This document shows positions 57,751 to 64,000 of a stretch of 64,000 nt of DNA, in pieces. A program made the translations under genes and the position numbers. The notes under the pieces were generated by a model. It did not search any database. It worked only from the letters and a program-made list of their open reading frames with translations, and had not been told where the DNA came from. Position 1 is the first letter of the stretch. Each line of letters begins with the position of its first letter. Source of the stretch: Streptomyces griseomycini (lineage in GTDB: Bacteria; Actinomycetota; Actinomycetes; Streptomycetales; Streptomycetaceae); the NCBI RefSeq assembly GCF_014203535.1, contig NZ_JACHJI010000005.1, forward strand, positions 334,059 through 398,058, given 5' to 3'.

Positions 57751-58197
57751 TCACAGGCGAGCGGTGAACCGGCCGTCGGGCAGTTTCCGAAGCCAGCCGC
57801 GGTCGGCCGGCCTGACCAGCTTCCCGCGCGGCGGCTCCGGTCTGGCCCGCACGCCGATGTCCACCCCCAGCATCTCGCCGACCTGCCGGGCCATGACCGG
57901 TCCGGCGCCCTGCCGTACGGCGGCGAGAATGCGCCGGCAGTCCGACGGCAGAGCCCCCTCCTCCACGCCGGACGTGCGGTGCGGGATCAGCATCACCGCC
58001 CGGCCGCCCACCTGCCCGGGCGTCGGCGCGGCCGAAGCACGCTCCCCGGCGAGCTGCTCACTCACCCGCTCAAGAACCCGTTCAGCGACCACGAGTTCGT
58101 CGCGCTCGGCTCGTACCTCCTCCAACGGCTTGGCCAGATGTTCTTCGAGTTCGTCCAGCTCCGCGCGCCGGGCCTTGGCCGAACCGGTCCAGCCCAT
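57751..58197 (-). CDS. Hypothetical coiled-coil/winged-helix-like protein
   Basis: This 148-residue protein has a strongly charged N-terminal coiled coil (RRAELDELEEHLAKPLEEVR, AERVLERVSEQLAGERASAA) and a C-terminal half that reads like a winged helix (VRQGAGPVMARQVGEMLGVD, RGKLVRPADRGWLRKLPDGR). Near-identical proteins are, as I recall, common in Streptomyces beside mobile DNA. The ATG at 58197 has no ribosome site, and upstream sequence (MHLVLDPLEQAF) looks like debris of another gene, so the original N-terminus may be lost. Confidence 0.62.
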   Translation of the reverse strand: MGWTGSAKARRAELDELEEHLAKPLEEVRAERDELVVAERVLERVSEQLAGERASAAPTPGQVGGRAVMLIPHRTSGVEEGALPSDCRRILAAVRQGAGPVMARQVGEMLGVDIGVRARPEPPRGKLVRPADRGWLRKLPDGRFTARL

Positions 58198-58327
58198 GGG
58201 GATGACGTTCGAGGACCGTCTGCGAACGGCACCGGCTGTGGTCGGCCGACGGGACCTGGGAACGCCTGCTCCAGCGGGTCCAGGACGAGGTGCATGGTGT
58301 GACAGCGCGGCCGGAGGCGTTTCGCGA

Positions 58328-59725
58328 TCAGGCGGGCGGCAACGGGCCCAAGTCTCCGTCGATGACGGTGCGGACGATCGGCGGGCGGCCCCACAGGGCC
58401 AGGATGTCGTTGGAGAGGTCGGTGAGCTGACCGTGGTCGCGCAGGCCGTGCGTGCTGATGCCGGCCGCCGCCAGGCCGCGGGGGACGGCCTTCGCGTCCA
58501 GTAGGGTCCGCCATTCCGCCGGTCCGACCTCGAGGTACTCCAGCCCGGTGAGTCGGCCGATCTGCCGGGGGTCGGCGAGGGTGCCCGGGTAGGCGGTGAG
58601 GGTCCGTAGACGTGGTAGTCCGATCACAGGGGTGAGATCGACCGGTGGGTCGTCCCACACCCCGATGCGGAGAACTTCCAGGTCTGGGTGCGCGGCGGCC
58701 TCGGCGCTCCGCAGGTGTGCCGCGTTGACGTGGGCCACGGCCGGCCTCTCGCCCCGGTCACGGGACCGGCCCCGCTGTCGGCCCCGTGGTTTGGTCCTCC
58801 GCACCAGGTCGGTGAGCGAGTCAGCGATCAACTCGGCGCCGGTGAAAGCCTCGTGGTCTATCAGCACGATCTGTCCGGTGTGGCCGGCGGGCCCCGGAGT
58901 CAGGTCGACCGCGATCCGGTCGCCCCCGCCGTTGTCGCCGAACACGATCCAGCCGGGTGAGCCGACGAGGCCCTGGACGGCGGCGTCGGGCGGGGTGACG
59001 GCCGCCTCGCAGGCAGCGAACCGCCAGGGGGCAGGCCGGGACGCGGGGTCGGCCACGTACAAATCGTCCAGGGCGACGAGTTCGCAGCCGACGGTGTCGT
59101 ACACCGCGTCCCTTTCCCGGGGATCTTGCTCCCGGTCCTCCCACCGGCCCCGCACGACCCGATAGAGGGCCTTCAGTTCGTCGGGGAGCGTCAGACCGAG
59201 ACGTGCTTCGGCGGCGGCGATCTCCTCGTCGCCGGCCCCGATGGCGCCGGGCAGTCGTTGGCGCAACCGTCGCTCCAGCGCTGCCGGATCCGCCGACGGG
59301 GCCGGTCGCGCGGCGGGAGTCGGGTCGGGCAGCCGCCGCCAGGGTTCGGGGACGGCTCCCTCAACCAGCAGCAGCGTTCCGCCGTCCGCAGGCCCGGACT
59401 CCACGGCGGGACCGGGGCTCATCACCCGCAGCCGGGTCCTCCCCGAGGGGGCGACGCGGGCGGAGAACGTCACGGACTCCGCGCCGACCGCCACGAGGGC
59501 GTCCCGCACGCGCTCGACGGCCTCGCGTTCCGCGGCCGAAGCCCGCCCGCGCGGCCGGAACCCGGAGGACGACCTCCAGCCTTCCCGGCCCACAGCACCG
59601 GCCATGTACACGGCCCCGTCTTCGTTCCCCGCCCCGATCCCGTCCGCCCACGCGCGCAAGAGCGGTGCCCACGTCCCGAAGGAGTTCAGGGCCGGCGGGG
59701 AAGGGGCGGAGGTCGGCTCGTTCAC
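58328..59725 (-). CDS. SMI1/KNR4 family protein
   Basis: This 465-residue protein has an SMI1/KNR4 domain at about 155-310: IGAGDEEIAAAEARLGLTLP, DELKALYRVVRGRW and WIVFGDNGGGDRIAVDLTPG. The N-terminal 150 residues resemble a domain that often precedes SMI1 in Streptomyces, and the C-terminus contains leucine-rich-like strands (LEVLRIGVWDDPPVDLTPVI, RLTGLEYLEVGPAEW). SMI1 proteins are frequent immunity proteins against polymorphic toxins, but no toxin is adjacent. GTG 59725 is the likely start. Confidence 0.88.
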   Translation of the reverse strand: MNEPTSAPSPPALNSFGTWAPLLRAWADGIGAGNEDGAVYMAGAVGREGWRSSSGFRPRGRASAAEREAVERVRDALVAVGAESVTFSARVAPSGRTRLRVMSPGPAVESGPADGGTLLLVEGAVPEPWRRLPDPTPAARPAPSADPAALERRLRQRLPGAIGAGDEEIAAAEARLGLTLPDELKALYRVVRGRWEDREQDPRERDAVYDTVGCELVALDDLYVADPASRPAPWRFAACEAAVTPPDAAVQGLVGSPGWIVFGDNGGGDRIAVDLTPGPAGHTGQIVLIDHEAFTGAELIADSLTDLVRRTKPRGRQRGRSRDRGERPAVAHVNAAHLRSAEAAAHPDLEVLRIGVWDDPPVDLTPVIGLPRLRTLTAYPGTLADPRQIGRLTGLEYLEVGPAEWRTLLDAKAVPRGLAAAGISTHGLRDHGQLTDLSNDILALWGRPPIVRTVIDGDLGPLPPA

Positions 59726-59873
59726 GTGCCGACCCTAGTCCGTCCTCCCGAACCACCGGCGTCCCCGTCCGCGGAACCTCAAGGCCCCGGTCGAGTCGCT
59801 CCGTGGCCCGGTGAGGCCGGGGTACCGGACGGGGCGTCGGCGCGTGTGCGGCTGGAGCGGATCGGGGGGCGGG

Positions 59874-60677
59874 TCACTTCTTGACCGCGACACCGCAGAC
59901 GGAGACGTCGGCTGTGCCCTCCTCGGCCTGGTCGGCGTCCGGGCGCCAGGCGGCCGTGGACACGACCCCCGGCTCCACCAGCTCCAGGCCGGCGAAGAAG
60001 GAGGCGATCTCCTGGGGGGATCGCAGGTGGTAGGTGTTGGCCGACTGCTCGTTGTAGACCCCGACCGCGGTGTTGAGCGCCTCGTTGGTGTTCGTTCCGT
60101 CGCTCAGGGCCAGGTAGCTGCCCGAGGGCAGGGCCGACATCAGCGTGCTCACCAGGTCGGCGGGGTGCTCGTCGTCGGAGATCTGTCCCATGATGCCCAG
60201 CATGGTCAGGGCGACCGGGCGGCTGAGGTCCAGGGTCCTGGCTGCTTCGGCGAGGATGTGTTCCGGGTCCCTGACGTCGGCGTCGACGTAGGCGCAGACG
60301 CCCTCGGTGCTGCTGGTGAGCAGGGCCTGCGCGTGCACCAGGACGAGGGGGTCGTTGTCGACGTACACGATGCGGCTCTCCGGCGCGATGCGCTGGGCCA
60401 GTTCGTGCGTGTTGTCGGCTGTGGGCAGTCCGGTGCCGATGTCGAGGAACTGGCGGACACCGGCCTCGCCCGCGAGGAAGCGCACGGCGCGCGCGAGGAA
60501 CCTCCGCTGCAGCCGCGCGACGGCGGCGAATTCCGGGAAGGTCTTCAGGATGACCTCACCGGCCTCGCTGTCGACGGGGTAGTTGTCCTTGCCTCCCAGC
60601 AGGTAGTTCCAGACACGGGCGGAGTGCGGGCGATCGGTCTGCAGCCTGGCCCTGACTTCTTCACGCGGGTGAGTCAT
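59874..60677 (-). CDS. SAM-dependent methyltransferase (DUF574 family)
   Basis: This 267-residue protein is of the actinobacterial DUF574 group. Signatures: PHSARVWNYLLGGKDNYPVD at the start, QFLDIGTGLPTADNTHELAQ (SAM-binding motif I), IVYVDNDPLVLVHAQALL and YVDADVRDPEHIL, then VALTMLGIMGQISDDEHPAD. The family has many paralogues in Streptomyces, some downstream of conservon regulators; substrates are unknown. ATG 60677 opens MTHPREEVRARL; the further upstream GTG/ATG lacks family similarity. It is monocistronic here. Confidence 0.93.
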   Translation of the reverse strand: MTHPREEVRARLQTDRPHSARVWNYLLGGKDNYPVDSEAGEVILKTFPEFAAVARLQRRFLARAVRFLAGEAGVRQFLDIGTGLPTADNTHELAQRIAPESRIVYVDNDPLVLVHAQALLTSSTEGVCAYVDADVRDPEHILAEAARTLDLSRPVALTMLGIMGQISDDEHPADLVSTLMSALPSGSYLALSDGTNTNEALNTAVGVYNEQSANTYHLRSPQEIASFFAGLELVEPGVVSTAAWRPDADQAEEGTADVSVCGVAVKK

Positions 60678-60955
60678 GGGGAAAGCTTCACACAGAGCTG
60701 TGTCTTTGTAGGCCAACTACCGGGATGTCGGCTCGACTTCGCTCGGGCTGAGGAACGTCACCAGGGCCGTGAGGGCCCGCTGGTGGTCGGATACTTGCAG
60801 CGCTGTTCCGCCGTCCGTCCCCTGGGTCCCACGCACGCGTAGTCCGGGACCGCGGTGCGGTGGGGTCCGGGAGGCGCATGACGCGCTGGACGGGAGTTCG
60901 AAGGTACGACGGGGGCCTCTGTGACGGCGTGCCGTCGCTCGTGGTGGCCGGCGTC

Positions 60956-61350
60956 TCAGCGGGTGGAGGTGCTGGCCGCGCTGATGGCCTCACGCATCTC
61001 GCGTTCGGTCCGTCCCTGTGCCTGGGGCCGCTCGACGAGGCGGTGAGGCCGGCGCGGGGGACGGTGATGATGCCGGTGACGCCCTCGGCGAGCCGGATCT
61101 CGCCGAGGATGTCGCCGAAGACGGCGCGGTTGATCTCGGTGTTGGCGTTGACGACGAGGGCGTCGCCGGGGCGGGCGTCGTCCAGGGCCCGTTGGACGAC
61201 GAGGTCGTCGCCTTCGCGGGCGTGGACGGGCAGGACGGTGTCGGCCAGTCGCGGGGCCGGTGCGACCGGGCGGACGGCGGCGGTCATCATGCCGATGCGA
61301 GCCTGGGCGCCGCCGATCAGCGCCACCGGGCACTGGGCCGGCTTCTTCAC
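60956..61350 (-). pseudogene. RraA-family remnant
   Basis: PLPVHAREGDDLV-type sequence (LPVHAREGDDLVVQRALDDA, RPGDALVVNANTEINRAVFG, DILGEIRLAEGVTGIITVPR) matches the centre of RraA/HMG-aldolase-like proteins. The N-terminal third is missing, a segment after ITVPR is deleted, and the end (REMREAISAASTST) is in another frame. Confidence 0.7.
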
Positions 61351-61426
61351 CTCGTCGGGGTCGGCGCGCGGCGGGAGCCCCGTCTTGATCGGCGGCCATG
61401 GCGATTATCGGGATCGCCCCCGGCTG

Positions 61427-61492
61427 TCAAGTCCCGAATTCCAGCGGCATGACGTGACGCGTCCGGCAGGGCTTACTTGAGACGTGGGCCTC
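61427..61492 (+). promoter_or_regulatory. Shared upstream element, copy 1
   Basis: Starts TCAAGTCCCGAATTC and ends GTGGGCCTC, with TTACTTGAGA inside. It aligns with 63079-63144 over about 66 nt. Both lie roughly 145-235 bases before genes for secreted repeat proteins. It may be a common promoter or operator. Confidence 0.55.
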
Positions 61493-61635
61493 CGCAGAGC
61501 AGCCGGCCCGCCCGCATCGCAGGGAACGCCCTCGGCGGTGCGCCGTAAGGGACATGCATCCCGCCGGAGACAGGCCCGTGAACGACAGGGCCGTTCGGCA
61601 AACCCCACGATCTTTCTTTCCGGAGGAGAATCCCC

Positions 61636-61998
61636 ATGCAGCGCATCCTCTCGACGCAGCGCCTTGTGCTGGCCACCGCCTCGACCGCCCTGGCCGCGGG
61701 AGGCGTGCTGATACCCACCAGTGCGTCCGCGGCCCCGGCGACGCCGCACGCCGGCAGCGTGATCGCCACCGCAGCCGACCACGGTGGTCACGACAAGCAC
61801 AAGAAGAAGGGCCACGGCACACACAAACAGCACAACAAGAACGGCCACGGCACGCACAAGCAGCACAACAAGAACAATCGCCACGGTGGCGCCAAGAACG
61901 GCAACAACAACGGTCCCGTCACGATCATCGTCATAGGGAACAACAACACGGTCAACGGAAACGGTAACGGCAACGGGAACGGCAATCTTCTGAACTGA
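61636..61998 (+). CDS. Secreted His/Lys/Asn-rich repeat protein
   Basis: This 120-residue precursor has a signal peptide (LVLATASTALAAGGVLIPTS, cleavage after ASA). The mature part has KKKGHGTHKQHNKN and GHGTHKQHNKNNRHG, an imperfect duplicate, and then GPVTIIVIGNNNTVNGNG with a GN-repeat tail. The His-Gly-His-Lys section may bind metals or polyanions, and the VTIIVIGNNNTVN tail resembles chaplin/curli-like beta-forming segments (both inferences). AGGAG lies before ATG 61636. No family assigned. Confidence 0.82.
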   Translation: MQRILSTQRLVLATASTALAAGGVLIPTSASAAPATPHAGSVIATAADHGGHDKHKKKGHGTHKQHNKNGHGTHKQHNKNNRHGGAKNGNNNGPVTIIVIGNNNTVNGNGNGNGNGNLLN

Positions 61999-62021
61999 AT
62001 TCTGGGGGCAGTGTCGAGTTC

Positions 62022-62057
62022 ACGGCCTGGCCGGACGGCAACGTCCGGCCAGGCCGT
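62022..62057 (+). terminator. 16-bp perfect hairpin with GCAA loop
   Basis: The arms 62022-62037 and 62042-62057 pair perfectly (core GGCCTGGCCGGACG) around a GCAA tetraloop (GNRA type), 23 bases after the stop codon of the secreted repeat protein. It is a very stable terminator. Confidence 0.85.
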
Positions 62058-62359
62058 CGCGTGTGGGCAGGAGAGCTGCAGTGCGGGCCGATTCGCGGAG
62101 CCTGGCACCGTGAGCGGCCGTGCGCGGTCTCCACGGGGCCGGAGCCCAGGGCGCCGCCGGCCTCCGTCTTCACGTTTCCTCTGGGGCGCATCCTGCCCGC
62201 GGACGGGTGACCTCCGGGGTCGGGTGGTGTCGGCCGGATGTGCCGCCAGGACTTTGGAACGCCCGGGGAATCGGCGGGTGCTCAGGTTCTGCGCGTGTGA
62301 GCTGCTTGTTCCCTCTTCGTGAGGGCTGTTCGCCGATGAGGGAGGGCCCGGAGCTTCTG
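62058..62359. other. Spacer without a gene
   Basis: Between the terminator and the IS110 remnant I see no coding or regulatory signal that I can support. Confidence 0.35.
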
Positions 62360-62987
62360 GTGGCCGGGGCGAGGCTGGGGACGCTCAGTGCGGCCGCGTC
62401 CGTGCCCGGAACGACGGCGGTCTGCTCGTCGAGCGCGGTGAACACGTCGTCGATCAGCCGCTCGGCCCTGCGGGGGTGCTTTCGAACGGATCAGCGCGGA
62501 TCAGCGCGGTGAGCCGTCGGCGTCCGGCCTTGCGGCTCGGGGCGGGCGAGCCGAACCGGTCCGGCGGCCTGAGGACCGCCGGGTGCCGCATGTGCGGGCC
62601 CAGGACCCGCTCCAGGTACGGGTGGATCTGGGTGAGCAGGCCCCGCAGCCGGTTGGACAGGCGGGTTGTCCCGGCGGCGAGGTCGTCGATGCCGACGATC
62701 ATCTGCAGTTCGGTGATCGTGTCGTCGTCGAGGTCGACGGAGCGCAGGGTGTGGGGCATCGTCCGGGTGGCGTCAGCGACGATGAACGCGTTTTTCGCGT
62801 CGGCTTTGGCCTCGCCGGGGTAGAGGGCGGCGATCCGCCGCACGGTCAGGCCGGGCAGGTGGGCAACGCGGCAGCCCAGGTCGCGGGCGACGGCCAGCGG
62901 CAGGGCGCCGACGGATGCCACCCGGTCGACGATGACGAGAACAGTGCCGTGCCTGGCCTCCCGGCCTGCGAAGAAGTCGGTGGTCAT
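62360..62987 (-). pseudogene. IS110-family transposase remnant
   Basis: VLVIVDRVASVGALPLAVAR, VAHLPGLTVRRIAALYPGEA, KADAKNAFIVADATRTMPHT and TTRLSNRLRGLLTQIHPYLE match the DEDD catalytic half of IS110 transposases. A shift then gives MFTALDEQTAVVPGT in another frame. The C-terminal transposase_20 region is missing. Confidence 0.88.
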
Positions 62988-63078
62988 GCCGACTCCGAAG
63001 CCCGGTGACCCCGTCGCAGGGCCAGGAAGACGGTGAGGGGGGAGTTTATGGGGCTTTTACCCGGTGTCCTCGGTCGCG

Positions 63079-63144
63079 TCAAGTCCCGAGTTCTCGGAGC
63101 GTGACGGTGCTGTGCAGGCCGGGCCTAATTGAAGTGCGGGCCTC
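63079..63144 (+). promoter_or_regulatory. Shared upstream element, copy 2
   Basis: TCAAGTCCCGAGTTC through TAATTGAAGTGCGGGCCTC. It matches 61427-61492 with matching order of conserved blocks and lies upstream of the glycine-rich secreted protein. Confidence 0.55.
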
Positions 63145-63315
63145 ACCGGAAAGGAAATGAGACCGCACGGTGGAGAGGAAATCCTCGCAGAGGGTTCTTC
63201 AATTCACCGAACCGCTGGATATTCCGGCATCGCGGCCTTGGTCGGAACCGATCTGCTGATCACTCCCCGAATTCCCGAGGCAGGGCCAGGAATCCCTCTC
63301 ATAAGGAGAAGTCCC

Positions 63316-63873
63316 ATGATTCGCAACGTTCACACCCATGGCGCCCGCACCCGTAAGGACGCCACGTCCAAGCGGCGGGGCTACCGCTTCGCGATGGTCT
63401 TCGCCTCGGCTGCTGTGGTCACCGGGGGCATCGCCCTTCCGGCCTCCGCCGCACCGGCGGCCCCGAGTCACTCCATGGCCACAAGTGTCGTCACCGGTGG
63501 CGGTTCCGGCGGTGCCGGTGGCGGCAGTGTCTTCGGTGACGGCGGCAACGGCGGTGCGGGCGGCAGCAGCGTCTTCGGCGGTGGCGGTTCCGGCGGTGCC
63601 GGTGGCGGCAGTGTCTTCGGTGACGGCGGCAACGGCGGTGCGGGCGGCAACAGCGTCTTCGGCGGCGGGGGCGGTGGCGGCGGCGGTGGCGGCAGTGTCT
63701 TCGGTGACGGCGGCAACGGCGGTGCGGGCGGCAGCAGCGTCTTCGGTGACGGCGGTGGCGGCGGCAACGGAGGCAACACCGTCTTCGGTGACGGCGGCAA
63801 CGGCGGTGCGGGCGGCAGCAGCGTCTTCGGCGACGGCGGCGCGGGCGGCAACGGCGGCTTCAGCGTCTTCTGA
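63316..63873 (+). CDS. Secreted glycine-rich repeat protein
   Basis: This 185-residue precursor has a long twin-positive n-region (RKDATSKRRGYRFAMVF), a hydrophobic segment (ASAAVVTGGIALPASA) and cleavage before APAAP. The mature part is eight or so repeats of G-x-S-V-F-G-D-G-G-N-G-G-A-G-G, ending FSVF. A regular Val-Phe every 15-16 residues in poly-Gly suggests a surface or matrix protein; it recalls PE_PGRS composition but has no PE domain. AAGGAG precedes ATG 63316. No family assigned. Confidence 0.82.
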   Translation: MIRNVHTHGARTRKDATSKRRGYRFAMVFASAAVVTGGIALPASAAPAAPSHSMATSVVTGGGSGGAGGGSVFGDGGNGGAGGSSVFGGGGSGGAGGGSVFGDGGNGGAGGNSVFGGGGGGGGGGGSVFGDGGNGGAGGSSVFGDGGGGGNGGNTVFGDGGNGGAGGSSVFGDGGAGGNGGFSVF

Positions 63874-63907
63874 TCCCCCCTCCAGGGCCACGACGGCCCC
63901 CACCCGG

Positions 63908-64000
63908 GGCGGGGGGGGGGGCCCGCGCGGGCCCCCCCCCCCCCCCCCCACCCACCACCCCCCCCGGCCCCCCCCCCCCCCGCCCCCCCCCCCCGCCCCC
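63908..64000. other. Low-complexity C/G homopolymer end
   Basis: The last ~90 bases are runs of G then C with occasional A, unlike anything else in the window. This is most likely low-quality sequence at a contig end rather than biology. Confidence 0.8.

Noticed and set aside
60688..61350. Intact 220-codon RraA-like gene
   Set aside because: Only the central third matches the family; the C-terminal portion is out of frame and low-complexity.
63500..63870. Regular repeats as a CRISPR array
   Set aside because: Repeats are in frame, coding Gly-rich sequence with a signal peptide and ribosome site upstream.
63880..64000. Poly-C/poly-G tract as a possible replication terminus or telomere
   Set aside because: Streptomyces telomeres are palindromic hairpin arrays, not homopolymers; low-quality contig end is more likely.

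Overview
The base composition (very high GC, GC-rich third codon positions, GTG starts, GGAGG-type ribosome sites) and the gene families (type I PKS, MMPL/MarR, HxlR, DUF574 methyltransferase, single-domain LuxR regulators, secreted glycine-rich proteins) point to a Streptomyces or close actinomycete. At least fourteen broken transposase pieces from IS3, IS5, IS110, IS256, IS481, IS1380 and possibly Tn3 families, plus several decayed host genes, suggest an accessory region such as a chromosome arm or large linear plasmid. The last ~100 bases are C/G homopolymer runs that look like a poor contig end.

Layout. 0-7.3 kb: the 5' part of a minus-strand modular PKS gene. It has an acyl-AMP ligase-ACP loading unit fused to a KS-AT-DH-KR-ACP module and runs off the left edge. 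7.4-13.1 kb: a transposase scar, a 2H phosphoesterase, and a group of small stress-type genes (DUF3140, DUF2945, HU, two SRPBCC proteins), then a photolyase fragment beside an SDR-DUF2867 gene. 13.9-17.5 kb: an SDR gene, and an MMPL exporter divergent from its likely MarR repressor with a clear palindromic operator between them. 17.8-21.6 kb: a decayed two-gene unit, a YceI protein and a CPA2 antiporter. 22.3-26.6 kb: efflux and modification genes (Cmx-type exporter with a possible leader peptide; MFS exporter overlapping an FAD monooxygenase). 27.4-31.5 kb: NmrA-like oxidoreductase with its divergent HxlR regulator, then a two-component system.

31.6-39.4 kb is an island bounded by ~170-bp inverted repeats derived from an IS1380-like end. 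Inside are an anti-sigma-type ATPase, an orphan LuxR HTH protein, a secreted protein of unknown function and a solitary dynamin-like GTPase, among transposase debris. 39.4-43.2 kb holds a response regulator and a remarkable 973-residue histidine kinase. It looks like two tandem kinases fused into one frame: two sensors, two phosphoacceptor domains and one ATPase domain, with a 415-bp nearly identical direct repeat encoding the start of both sensors. 44.7-47.8 kb: a Ser/Thr kinase with a recently expanded YVTN beta-propeller, a tiny secreted peptide and a second orphan LuxR HTH protein.

48-60.7 kb: an Lrp regulator divergent from a glyoxalase-type protein, DoxX, VOC, DUF1801, an ADP-ribosylglycohydrolase bracketed by direct IS5 remnants, a MerR regulator, an SMI1/KNR4 protein and a DUF574 methyltransferase. 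61-63.9 kb: an RraA remnant and two secreted low-complexity repeat proteins (His/Lys/Asn-rich and Gly-rich) that share a conserved ~66-nt upstream element.

All family names come from reading the translated sequence, without database searches. I saw no tRNA, rRNA or CRISPR array.
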